Positions 55,401 to 62,865 of a DNA stretch of 64,000 nucleotides are shown here, piece after piece. The stretch is from the NCBI RefSeq assembly GCF_009765875.1, contig NZ_LMUP01000007.1:1-64000 (forward strand). Direction: 5' to 3'. How positions within the stretch are numbered: position 1 is the stretch's first letter; the number at the start of each line of letters is the position of its first letter. The stretch comes from Pedobacter sp. L105. Its GTDB lineage: Bacteria > Bacteroidota > Bacteroidia > Sphingobacteriales > Sphingobacteriaceae. Under the pieces are notes generated by a model. That model ran no database searches, had not been told where the DNA came from, and saw only the letters and a list, made by a program, of their open reading frames with translations. A program made the translations under genes and the position numbers.

Positions 55401-55488
55401 TAGAGTTTATAATTGGCTGTGTTTGCTGGGCAAAAACAGTTAGCATCCGGATAAAAATAAATATAGAAATGAGTATCAGTTTTTTCAT
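52405..55488 (-). CDS. SusC/RagA TonB-dependent transporter, set 1
   Basis: A 1027-residue SusC-type receptor. Signal peptide, carboxypeptidase-regulatory-like domain (VIDGTTKEPLPGAVVRIEGT), the TonB-box region VVVGYGSVKRKDITGSV, plug with ATAIYGTRGANGVIIITTK, and a barrel. It imports a ligand captured by the SusD partner. Its ATG overlaps the stop of a 40-codon upstream frame (ATGA). Structured leader sequence lies upstream but no SAM element. Confidence 0.93.
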   Translation of the reverse strand: MKKLILISIFIFIRMLTVFAQQTQPIINSKLVGRVIDGTTKEPLPGAVVRIEGTTHMVQTDIEGKFSFVTGQKFPYTLIVSFIGYEKQEFTATGSPVEIALKDQSQLNQVVVVGYGSVKRKDITGSVASVPALALKQSTLSLDRALQGTVSGIQVTQATGQPGAGVTVQIRGVNSINAVAEPLYVIDGFPTSNSNSLNDAGVTNGPKINPLASINPSDIESIEVLKDASATAIYGTRGANGVIIITTKKGRAGVSSINYDGSYGDQKIIKTIPLLDTQQWEDLRNDALVNTGKPTQTDAVLNPYHSDTNWQDAAFRTGNTQNHSLSILSGTDKTRLAFSGNYFDQDGILQNTNFKRYAGRVNVEHDYNDRLKISSYITGSHTTAQVAPAGVVPAILLMTPVTPVYNANGSFFIKDIFEGTYGNPINTLYNQINTTTTNRVLGNISGDYKITNELTARVLAGIDIIDNKQNRYLPATVYEGAGYNGLGETGALYSTNWLNENTLTYTKKFGRHSLNILGGFTQQVFRGEGSVTGSSGFVSDYDSYNNLGSGSVTSVSASGFAPAPSSISNSWALKSYLARVNYGFDSKYLVTLTLRADGSSKFASGHQWASFPSAAFAWNASSESFLKNVEQISQLKLRVSAGQTGNSDIPAYQSYSQLGYYRYNFGNATVSGFAPNSLANPNLTWEKTAQYDLGFDLGILKDRITLTADVYYKKTTNLLLYVPLPSTSGLTIITNSSITNAQQYENVGSVQNKGFELNLNTKNLTGAFTWNTGIVFAVNRNKVLSLGGNGITQFIPDSSSPSIIRVGEPIGSFIGYKTNGLIQPGTVALTPAANTAVGGQAYEDINHDGKITQAGDRVILGNAQPKFTGGITNTFTYKNIDLSVFLQTSYGNKIYNAQRATLELGTGYTNATTTLLNRYTATNTNTDVHSAFQDPAATISDRFIEDGSYLRLKSLSVGYTFPQSVLSRSPFKKIRIYLNAQNLVTWTKYTGYDPEVSSNEQSAIGAGVDNGAYPNYRSLIAGIGITL

Positions 55489-55607
55489 ATCGCGGGGTTA
55501 ATTAGAAAGTTTAATCTACCGGACAACTGGTACTGGACTTTGAATTGTTGTACAAGCCGGACATAGGGCAGCCTATAGCCTGTCGCGACTTTCGCAATAT
55601 TTTGCAT
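55485..55607 (-). CDS. Candidate 40-aa upstream peptide coupled to SusC 1
   Basis: A frame from the ATG at 55607 to a TGA overlapping the SusC ATG. It contains no Cys and has no family, but the ATGA overlap would couple translation. Its DNA includes the GC-rich imperfect hairpin around GACATAGGGCAGCCTATAG. May be only a structured leader with a chance frame. Confidence 0.3.
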   Translation of the reverse strand: MQNIAKVATGYRLPYVRLVQQFKVQYQLSGRLNFLINPAI

Positions 55608-55684
55608 AAATTTGAATGAATTAAAATGGCACCTTAGAAACAGCTTCCACACCAATGATATCTGTTTCGTTATTTTAAGAGAGA

Positions 55685-55706
55685 GGGAAAAGCGATTGCT
55701 TTTCCC
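55685..55706 (-). terminator. Terminator after the hydroxylase operon
   Basis: Perfect 9-bp stem GGGAAAAGC/GCTTTTCCC with a 4-base loop, 65 bases beyond the hydroxylase stop; followed on the minus strand by TCTCTCTTAAAA. Confidence 0.6.
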
Positions 55707-55770
55707 TTTATTATAAGAATTGTAATCGTAATTGTTTTTTATTCCTCCTTTCTGTTCTTGTTGATGGAAT

Positions 55771-56757
55771 TTAAGCCCCGGCGTTGTAGTTATCTGATCT
55801 GTATTGATGGTAAGTTAAAGGATGTGTATCCTGATCTTCTTTAACGGAGTCCTGTACTTTAGGACGGTATAACTGATGGTCCTGTAAAGGCACATCGGCT
55901 TTCACCAGCGGGCCATCTGCTGCCAGCTCACTACCTGCTACTTTTGATTTAAAAATGGGCCACAGCAGCTGTGCATACCATTGATCGCCTTCATAGTGAG
56001 ATATGCCATAAGCTGCCGGATACTGACGGGAGATATGCGCTGTACCAAAAATAACATCCCATAAAAAGAACATATTGCCAAAGTTCCCTTTATAATAACC
56101 CACACCGTCATCCGTAGTCGCTGCATGATGTGCATGGTGGGTAGCAGGTGTAGAAATAGTACGTTCCAGTACCCAGGCCAGCGGATGAAGTATTTTATAT
56201 TGATAAAAAGGTTTGTCCCATGGAATACTGGAATGCGCCAGTGTAGTGATGGTGCCTTTGATGGCCCTGACAGCGATGGCAGGGATACCCAGGCCCAAAT
56301 AAACCAGGGCGGTTGTTAAATAGGTTTGTGAAAAGAACAAGCTATAAATCAGATTTTGTCTGCTGGCCATCGCCATTCCCATATAGGAAGCAGAATGATG
56401 TGTCCTGTGGAAACGCCACAACCATGGCACTTCATGGTGCAGGCGGTGGTACCAGTACTGGGTAAGGTCATCGGCCACGGCAATGATGATAAATCCCCAG
56501 AAAAAGGGCACCCAGTCGAAACTGTTTTTTAAATCGGGCAGCAGTGCCGGTAGAACTTTAAGTCCGTAGTAAGCTACTACTGGCCTGATCACCAATCGGG
56601 GAATGGTAAAACAGGCAATATCCACCCACTTTTCATTTTTATTCCAGTGGTTTTTATACAATCCAAAGGAGAACTCGAGTATGCCGAGTACGAGTACTAA
56701 AACAGAAAAGCCGTAGCCATTCAGGTTTTCTATTACTTTGTTTATCAGTTCAATCAT
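55771..56757 (-). CDS. Sterol desaturase/fatty acid hydroxylase family protein
   Basis: A 328-residue membrane di-iron enzyme. Histidine clusters HRLHHEVPWLWRFHRTHHS (HxxHH and HxxHH) and the later THHAHHAATTDD are the metal ligands of the fatty acid hydroxylase superfamily; hydrophobic helices occupy residues 15-100 and 150-190. It hydroxylates or desaturates a lipid in the membrane. Bacteroidota make sulfonolipids, and the operon's cysteine-type leader would fit a step in them, but this is inference. Confidence 0.88.
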   Translation of the reverse strand: MIELINKVIENLNGYGFSVLVLVLGILEFSFGLYKNHWNKNEKWVDIACFTIPRLVIRPVVAYYGLKVLPALLPDLKNSFDWVPFFWGFIIIAVADDLTQYWYHRLHHEVPWLWRFHRTHHSASYMGMAMASRQNLIYSLFFSQTYLTTALVYLGLGIPAIAVRAIKGTITTLAHSSIPWDKPFYQYKILHPLAWVLERTISTPATHHAHHAATTDDGVGYYKGNFGNMFFLWDVIFGTAHISRQYPAAYGISHYEGDQWYAQLLWPIFKSKVAGSELAADGPLVKADVPLQDHQLYRPKVQDSVKEDQDTHPLTYHQYRSDNYNAGA

Positions 56758-56768
56758 AACGTAAAAGT

Positions 56769-56957
56769 TTAAGGATTAACAGGTTTGGTTTTTGTGGAAG
56801 CCCGGGATACTTTCTGTGGTTCTTTTTTCTTCTCCCAGGGCCGCTGTCCGGTAAAATAAAATGTTCCAAACATCAGTAAAATGGGTAGTGCATAGAGCAG
56901 CAGGCTGAGCAGCGCATTTCTTACAATTCTGGCTTGTGTAGCTTCTTCTATTTTCAT
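56769..56957 (-). CDS. Small membrane protein 62 aa, hydroxylase operon
   Basis: One hydrophobic helix at about 14-36 (LLSLLLYALPILLMFGTFYF) followed by a basic tail (KKKEPQKVSRASTKTK). Start ATG overlaps the stop of the preceding 57-aa gene by 4 bases, and the hydroxylase follows after 11 bases. Function unknown; possibly a subunit. Confidence 0.6.
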   Translation of the reverse strand: MKIEEATQARIVRNALLSLLLYALPILLMFGTFYFTGQRPWEKKKEPQKVSRASTKTKPVNP

Positions 56958-57127
56958 GAGCGGGTTGCTTTAGGTTGATTAATGGACTGCGGATCCGGTT
57001 CATGATGCTCAGAAAGTAACTTCTCGGTAAGCCACAAACCTCCGAAGATGATGATGAAAGGGATAGTGGTGATAATGATACCTACCAAAATCTTTTTCCC
57101 CAGCAGGGATACGTCGTTAATGGTCAT
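56954..57127 (-). CDS. Small membrane protein 57 aa, hydroxylase operon
   Basis: A short gene from the ATG at 57127 to a TGA overlapping the next ATG. One helix IIITTIPFIIIFGGLWLTEKLL (about 17-38) and a Pro/His-rich tail. The composition and the ATGA overlaps with the next gene support translation. It is similar in layout to the 62-aa neighbour; both may pair with the hydroxylase. No family known to me. Confidence 0.6.
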   Translation of the reverse strand: MTINDVSLLGKKILVGIIITTIPFIIIFGGLWLTEKLLSEHHEPDPQSINQPKATRS

Positions 57128-57276
57128 AAGAGTTTAAAAATTAAATGTAAATTATAGGTCAAGACCAATCATTGCGTTAAAACGCCTGATCAATGGGATG
57201 GATGAATATTTGAGGATGGATATCGCCTGAAAGGCAATAAATACTATAAAGAAGGGATCACCTGTTTATAGCTGAA

Positions 57277-57369
57277 TTAACAGCAACAACAACAGTGGAT
57301 GGCAGGGATAAAATCAGCCGAAAACCGGCGGGAAACAAATGAAGAGGAGACGTTAAATTCGGTATACAT
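57277..57369 (-). CDS. Cysteine-rich leader peptide, 30 aa (ends Cys x5)
   Basis: ATG at 57369, TAA at 57277-57279. The peptide begins MYTEFNVSSSF and ends in HCCCCC just before the stop, from codons TGT TGT TGT TGC TGT. It lies 149 bases upstream of the hydroxylase operon. Such a run of one amino acid at the end of a short frame is the classical design of a leader peptide whose translation stalls when charged tRNA-Cys is scarce and changes folding of the downstream mRNA. Confidence 0.6.
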   Translation of the reverse strand: MYTEFNVSSSFVSRRFSADFIPAIHCCCCC

Positions 57370-57430
57370 TTTTTGTTCTTTAGGACATTTAAATCTGTAA
57401 TGATCGATAACTGAGGGCAATATACAAATT

Positions 57431-57471
57431 ATTTTAATAAAGTCCACTATTTTGATAGACTTTATTAAAAT
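57431..57471 (-). promoter_or_regulatory. Long palindrome with sulfur-type motif
   Basis: Perfect 14-bp arms ATTTTAATAAAGTC/GACTTTATTAAAAT with a 13-base spacer; the centre CCACTATTTTGATAG (57444-57458) is a copy of the motif found at 34324. It is 62 bases upstream of the leader peptide. Confidence 0.55.
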
Positions 57472-57572
57472 AAATCTAATTCCGTATCAAACGACCCAAA
57501 AACAGCTGTTTATTATACCATAAAACCGCCTTATCATTTCTGACAAAGCGGTTTATCTGAGAGTTGTTAATT

Positions 57573-59006
57573 TTAATTTACATCAAACCACAGTTTAGTA
57601 GTTAACAGATCAGCACCCTGGTGGGCCACTGCTGCTTTGTAATTATCCGGGTTGAGGGATTGTTCAGTTCCAGGGTAAATAAACCTTACAGGGATAACAC
57701 CATTCAGCGCTCCTGCTGCAGCTGGTTTTAAGATGGGATAATCCAGTCTTCTCCATTCTGCAAAAGCTTCCAGCCCTTCACCAAATAAGGCGATCCATTT
57801 TTGATTACCAATAGACTTCTTGTAATTGGCAGCGTCATACTGCACTGCGGGCAGTGCCTGGTAAGTGGCAATATCTGTACTGGATATTCCATACTGCGAC
57901 AAAGAAGCGGCAACGGCATCATTATAAAGCGTAGCTGCATTTTCTGAGGTAAAACCTCTTGCTGCTGCTTCTGCACGGTCAAACAATACTTCTGCATAAC
58001 TGATGATCACTGCTGGTGCTGCCGGAGCGGTAAAATAGGTACCAGGTTTAGAGGTCCTGGTTAAACCCAGGGCCGCAGCGTCACCTGTCAGCAGGCCATT
58101 TGGAACACCCGTATACAGTTGTGTATCTACGGCTTTATTGGCATATACCGGAAGACGGGGATCATTTAATGCTGCCAGCTGATCAACTATCGTTTTACTG
58201 ATGCGGTAATCATCCCTGGTATCAAACAGATTACTAATTGGATTTTGATTTGGGGATGCCTGATAAACCAGCTGTGCAGTTTCACTGTTCGAACCGATAT
58301 AAGCACCGCCTTCGGCTTGTACCGCTGCAATTGTCTGTGCAGCAAGGGTCGGCTCACGGTCGGCAATTCGCAGGGCAACCCTTAAACGTAAGGAATTGGC
58401 CAGTTTTTTCCAAGAGGCGATATTATTGCTATAAATAACGTCGCCACCAATCGCTTTACCTGTAGTACTCAAAGCATCCTGTGCAGTTTTCAGATCTGCC
58501 AGTACGCCCAGGTAAACATCCCTTTGGTTGTCATATTTCGGCAGCAGATAAGTATCTATGCTTCCGGCCTGTGAATACGGTACATCACCATAGGCATCAG
58601 TAAGCAAAGTAAAGATCCAGGATCTTAAAACCAGGGCTACACCTTTGTAATTAGGGTTCGACTGTGCATCTGCCAGTTTAATGATCTGGTTCAGGTTAAC
58701 GATACCGGTGGCATAACCTATAGACCACAGGTCCTGAAAACTTGCATTGGTCTCGATGTATCTGTCGGGATCGGTATACTGGATCTTCGCCCAGTGCTGC
58801 ACAAAAAGCAGACTGGAATTCATGTTATTGGTGGTGCCCCAGTACGTATCTGAGGTAGCCTTAATAGCGGCAGTTAGCAGGTAATCAGGTTGTGCGGTTT
58901 GGGAAGCATTGGGATTTACATTGCTTTCATCCAGCGATTTCTTGCAGGAAACGGTGCTTAGCAGTAAAACTCCGGATAAGAATATGGATATATAATTGAT
59001 CTTCAT
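57573..59006 (-). CDS. SusD-like nutrient-binding lipoprotein, set 2
   Basis: A 477-residue protein of the SusD-like_2 type: lipobox VLLLSTVSC (Cys21), then SNVNPNASQTAQPDYLLTAAI, LWSIGYATGIVNLNQII and LRVALRIADREP. It binds the nutrient for the paired SusC barrel, whose gene lies 4 bases upstream. Regulated with it by a SAM riboswitch, so the nutrient is probably methionine-related or another organosulfur compound. Confidence 0.9.
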   Translation of the reverse strand: MKINYISIFLSGVLLLSTVSCKKSLDESNVNPNASQTAQPDYLLTAAIKATSDTYWGTTNNMNSSLLFVQHWAKIQYTDPDRYIETNASFQDLWSIGYATGIVNLNQIIKLADAQSNPNYKGVALVLRSWIFTLLTDAYGDVPYSQAGSIDTYLLPKYDNQRDVYLGVLADLKTAQDALSTTGKAIGGDVIYSNNIASWKKLANSLRLRVALRIADREPTLAAQTIAAVQAEGGAYIGSNSETAQLVYQASPNQNPISNLFDTRDDYRISKTIVDQLAALNDPRLPVYANKAVDTQLYTGVPNGLLTGDAAALGLTRTSKPGTYFTAPAAPAVIISYAEVLFDRAEAAARGFTSENAATLYNDAVAASLSQYGISSTDIATYQALPAVQYDAANYKKSIGNQKWIALFGEGLEAFAEWRRLDYPILKPAAAGALNGVIPVRFIYPGTEQSLNPDNYKAAVAHQGADLLTTKLWFDVN

Positions 59007-59010
59007 GGGA

Positions 59011-62000
59011 TTAAAATTTAAGGTTAATATTGAAACCGAATGTGCGTACAGTTGGGAGCGCTAAATCTTCCAGTCCTTGCCCGTTACCGGTGTTAAAAGC
59101 CGTCTCCGGATCTATATTAGGTACTTCTTTGTGGATGATCAGCAGATTCCTTCCCACCAGGGAAACAGTTGCACTTTGAAGTCCTGAACCTTTTATCCAG
59201 CGCTGAGGCAAATTGTAACCCAATTTCACCTCTCTCAGTTTCACATAAGTAGCATTGTAAACAAAGGCTTCATCGGCATTGTAAATTCCTTTGTAATACT
59301 CCTGGGCAGGAATAATTGTGCTGTTTGCGGTACCATCTGCCAATACGCCTTTAAAGATCATTCCGTCATCATAAACTGTTGCCCCGCCCGGAGCAGTTGC
59401 ACCGGCAGCTATTTTTACCGCTTTGTTGGCACTGCTGTTTCCAGGATAATAATAACTTATACCTCCATTTTCAGTTCCGCGGCCCGGAAGGGTTGTTTTT
59501 AACACCCCCGTATAAGTTCCTGTTTCGTTGGTACCAGAGAAGATCTTACCACCTACGTGTGCATCTACCAATACGCTCAGGTTAAACCTTTTATAGGTAA
59601 AACTGTTGGTGATGCCCCCTATCCAGTCGGGTGTATATTTTCCCAGTACTTTTTTAGATGCACTGATAGACGGTGTTCCGTCTGCACTGACAATAATATT
59701 TCCGGAAGCATCCCTGGCATAGGCGGTTCCGAAAATTGTACCATAAGACTGTCCCACAGAAGCCAGTACCTGAACTGTTCCGTCAGTACCCAGTACATAA
59801 CTCTGAATATTTCCATACAGCGATTTCACCCTGCTTTTATTCGATGAAAAATTGGTGTTGATATCCCAGGTAAAATCTTTTGTTTTAATCGGGGTGATAC
59901 CTAATTGTGTTTCCAGTCCTTTGTTATTGATCGTACCGCCATTCACTAACTTCTGGCTATAACCAGTAGACGTGCTGACATCCAGGTTTAAGATCTGGTT
60001 GATACTATTGGTATTGTATACACTGAAATCAAACCTCACCCTGTTTTTAAAAAGGCCCAGTTCAAAACCTGCTTCAGTAGAATTGGTAGTTTCAGGTTTC
60101 AGATTGGCGTTGAGGTCTACAGCATTTGAATATTGTTGTGGATTGCCGTTAAATGGTGCGATAAATCCGTAGGTATTGATCAGCTGGTAAGGTGTAGCAT
60201 CTTTACCAACTTTAGACCAGCCGCCTCGCAGTTTTGCAAAGCTTAACACATCACTTTTGATATCAAATAATTCTGAAAGGATTAAACTTCCGTTAACAGA
60301 AGGGTAAAAATAAGAGCGGTTTGCCGCGGGCAAAGTAGACGACCAATCGTTCCGGGCAGTCAGGTTTAAATAAGCATAATTCCTGAAACCCAATTGTGCA
60401 GAGCTAAACGTACTGTAAACTTTTTGCTTGGTATAAATATTAGAAGAGATCAAGGGATCCCTTGAATTGCTCAGCGTATATAAACCATTTACAGCCAGTT
60501 TAGGGGCCTTCTGATCATTGTCTTCAAACGTGGTGGTACGAATATTTCCACCCAGTAATACATCCAGATTAAAATCACTGTTCAGCTTTTTCGTATAGTC
60601 CAGTCTTCCTTCTGTATTGTTTTCATTGAAGGTATAGGTATCCTCCTCATAAGAACCATAAGGTGTTCCATTAGTTCCGTAAGCAATTCTGATCTTCCTG
60701 CGGTCGGTATAATTATCATTACCCGTTCTGAAATTTGCAGATAAACCATCAATGATCTTATAGTTTAATTCCACATTACCAATCAGACGGTCGCGCACCT
60801 GCCCTACCGTATTTTCATAGGCCATGAAGTAAGGGTTACTGTAATAATTATTATTCCAGTTGATCACACTTCCGTCGGCAGCGGTATAATTCCTTAACTG
60901 CGGAATATCTACCTGTCTGCCCGACCAGATAAACTGCAACATGGTACTGCTTGCCCTTTTGCCACCGGAACCCGGCAGGTTATCCGCACTGCTGTTTACA
61001 TAGTTGGCAAAAGCATTTAGCGTTAGTTTAGGCGTTATTTTATAACTTGAACTAAACAGGAAAGAGTTTTTTGATTGCGATGAATTAGGGATCACACCTT
61101 TCTGATCGAGATTATTGTAAGACAGGCGGTAATCAAACTTATCTGTTGCACCAGCAAACGAAATCCCATTATTCAAGGTGCGCCCCGTATTAAAGAAATC
61201 GCGCACGTTATCCGGATGTGCAACAAAAGGTACAGCTACCCCATTGGAATAATATTGTGGGATCAATTGTCCGTTGAGGCGTGGTCCCCAGCTTTCATCT
61301 ACCCCATCATTTACCCCACCACCTTTACCATCTACATAACTGAACTGGCCATTAGAACCCTGGCCATAGGAGTTTTGATAATCAGGCAAAACGAGCAGGG
61401 TAGAAAAAGTAGTATTTGAATTTACGCTGATCCCTAAACCTTTAACATTTTTACCTTTTTTAGTCGTGATCAGCACCACACCCGCTGCTGCGCGGGAGCC
61501 GTAAAGTGCCGCTGCATTGGGCCCTTTTAATACACTGATAGATTCTATATCTTCAGAATTGATATCGGAAATGGTATTGGCAAAATCCCTTGATCCGGCG
61601 GTACCGAGATTTTGTGTATTGTCCACAGGTACACCGTCGATCACAAATAAGGGTTGGTTATTTCCCGAAATAGAGGTCTCTCCCCGAATAATAATTCTTG
61701 AAGAGCCCATATCGCCCTGGCTGCTGGTTACCTGTACACCGGCAACTTTACCGGTCAATGCGTTTACCAGATTAACCTCCTTGGCTTCTGAAATATCTGC
61801 CGATTTCAATTCCTGAACGGCATAACCCAGGGACTTTTTTTCTTTTGTAATGTTTAAGGCAGTAACCACCACTTCATCCAGCGCATTCTGTGCTTCGTCC
61901 AGGCTGATATTCAGCGTAGAAGTTTCACCTGATACTTTGATTTCCTGTGTGGTATAACCAATAAAAACTACCCTTAGTATATCATCGGTTTTCGCGTTTA

Positions 62001-62193
62001 AACTAAACCTCCCATCGGTGTTGGTCTGGGCGCCAATAGTTGAACCTTTAATGGAGATACTTACTCCGGGAATAGGCTTTCCGCTGGACTTTTCGGTGAC
62101 CACACCGGCTACTTTTATGGTTTGCGCAGTAGCGGACTGCAGGATAAAAAGGGACAAGAGTAGCCCTAGTATAGGTTTGTACAATTTTAACAT
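59011..62193 (-). CDS. SusC/RagA TonB-dependent transporter, set 2
   Basis: A 1060-residue SusC-type receptor. Start chosen at the ATG at 62193 (MLKLYKPILGLLLSLFIL), which opens directly into the signal peptide; the frame runs on to an upstream ATG at 62280 without signal features. Then a carboxypeptidase-like domain (VVTEKSSGKPIPGVSISIKG), TonB-box/plug VVVTALNITKEKKSLGYAV, ALYGSRAAAGVVLITTK and a barrel. Expression is governed by a SAM-I riboswitch 375 bases upstream plus a Cys-containing leader peptide. Confidence 0.93.
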   Translation of the reverse strand: MLKLYKPILGLLLSLFILQSATAQTIKVAGVVTEKSSGKPIPGVSISIKGSTIGAQTNTDGRFSLNAKTDDILRVVFIGYTTQEIKVSGETSTLNISLDEAQNALDEVVVTALNITKEKKSLGYAVQELKSADISEAKEVNLVNALTGKVAGVQVTSSQGDMGSSRIIIRGETSISGNNQPLFVIDGVPVDNTQNLGTAGSRDFANTISDINSEDIESISVLKGPNAAALYGSRAAAGVVLITTKKGKNVKGLGISVNSNTTFSTLLVLPDYQNSYGQGSNGQFSYVDGKGGGVNDGVDESWGPRLNGQLIPQYYSNGVAVPFVAHPDNVRDFFNTGRTLNNGISFAGATDKFDYRLSYNNLDQKGVIPNSSQSKNSFLFSSSYKITPKLTLNAFANYVNSSADNLPGSGGKRASSTMLQFIWSGRQVDIPQLRNYTAADGSVINWNNNYYSNPYFMAYENTVGQVRDRLIGNVELNYKIIDGLSANFRTGNDNYTDRRKIRIAYGTNGTPYGSYEEDTYTFNENNTEGRLDYTKKLNSDFNLDVLLGGNIRTTTFEDNDQKAPKLAVNGLYTLSNSRDPLISSNIYTKQKVYSTFSSAQLGFRNYAYLNLTARNDWSSTLPAANRSYFYPSVNGSLILSELFDIKSDVLSFAKLRGGWSKVGKDATPYQLINTYGFIAPFNGNPQQYSNAVDLNANLKPETTNSTEAGFELGLFKNRVRFDFSVYNTNSINQILNLDVSTSTGYSQKLVNGGTINNKGLETQLGITPIKTKDFTWDINTNFSSNKSRVKSLYGNIQSYVLGTDGTVQVLASVGQSYGTIFGTAYARDASGNIIVSADGTPSISASKKVLGKYTPDWIGGITNSFTYKRFNLSVLVDAHVGGKIFSGTNETGTYTGVLKTTLPGRGTENGGISYYYPGNSSANKAVKIAAGATAPGGATVYDDGMIFKGVLADGTANSTIIPAQEYYKGIYNADEAFVYNATYVKLREVKLGYNLPQRWIKGSGLQSATVSLVGRNLLIIHKEVPNIDPETAFNTGNGQGLEDLALPTVRTFGFNINLKF

Positions 62194-62333
62194 AGTGATT
62201 GGGTTAATTACCCGTTTGCTCATAGTAAACCCACAGGCCCGTATTGATTGCTCAATGGCAGCAAGCCTGGAACTCAACATGAATGAGTAATAGTGAAAAT
62301 TTTAATTAATTTTTTCCGGTACGGAGGGGATTG

Positions 62334-62438
62334 TTATTTACAACACCAGCAACTCATCGCAGAACTGATTAAACTGTTCATTTTCTGAGGTGGGGCGTTG
62401 AAATAACTCGTGTCTGATTGCGTAAATTTTAATTCCAT
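62334..62438 (-). CDS. Cys-containing leader peptide, 34 aa (ends CWCCK)
   Basis: ATG at 62438, TAA at 62334-62336, between the SAM-I riboswitch and the SusC gene. The peptide starts MELKFTQSDTSYF and ends SCWCCK. Its stop is 140 bases before the SusC start, nearly the same distance as in the other leader peptide. Downstream mRNA can form a nested stem (CAGGC...GCCTG with TTGCT/AGCAA inside), a plausible attenuator. Confidence 0.55.
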   Translation of the reverse strand: MELKFTQSDTSYFNAPPQKMNSLISSAMSCWCCK

Positions 62439-62568
62439 TAATTGCTCTTTAATTGGTGGTTTATAAATCAATTATTAGTTCTGATTATACTTCTTTAAGA
62501 AGTTAATACCGATACAGAAATCCTGAAGAAATAAATGACAATTGATACACTGGTGAGCGAATCTATCA

Positions 62569-62670
62569 CTTATCTTTCCGCTATTGCGGATAGGAGTTAG
62601 CACCTTTTACCGTTGGTTGTACAGGTTGCTAAGACTTCAAAGGGCCTTTCCCTCAGTCTTTCTGGATAAG
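62569..62670 (-). ncRNA. SAM-I (S-box) riboswitch
   Basis: Read on the minus strand: 5' CTTATC pairs with 3' GATAAG (P1); the conserved core CTGAGGGAAAGGCCC, TGAAGTCTTAGCAACC and AAGGTGCTAACTCC appear in order, followed by the short hairpin TCCGCAATAGCGGA. All S-box hallmarks are present. It binds S-adenosylmethionine and shuts down the downstream mRNA, here the SusC/SusD set 2 (ATG 375 bases away). Confidence 0.95.
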
Positions 62671-62700
62671 TAGAAAATCAATGAACGTTTAATTGTTCTG

Positions 62701-62733
62701 CAAATATATATAAATATTCTATGGATTTAGTAG
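62701..62733 (-). promoter_or_regulatory. Promoter with sulfur-type motif for riboswitch-SusCD
   Basis: On the minus strand the motif CTACTAAATCCATAG (62733-62719) is followed by an exact -7 element TATATTTG (62708-62701) ten bases further. The transcript would start about 25 bases before the riboswitch P1. Confidence 0.6.
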
Positions 62734-62865
62734 TATTAATAAATAAAAATCATATCTCTTTATAAATCAGCTTATTTAAGATAAGAAACAACTATAAATA
62801 TTGATTACAACAGCATAGAGCCCTTCTTTTGAAATTATAAATCGTCAAAATATATATCTTTACAC

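Larger units (their letters stand above)
57128..57572. other. Leader region of the hydroxylase operon
   Basis: Holds, from the right, the long palindrome (57431-57471), the Cys-rich leader peptide (57277-57369) and a 149-base stretch with small stems such as GCGTT-TT-AACGC that could form an attenuator before the 57-aa gene. Confidence 0.6.

Noticed and set aside
55489-55680. A riboswitch before SusC 1
   Set aside because: The leader is structured but matches no riboswitch core that I know.
62194-62280. Extended start of SusC 2
   Set aside because: The extension lacks signal-peptide character and overlaps probable attenuator stems; MLKLYKPILG at 62193 begins the signal peptide.
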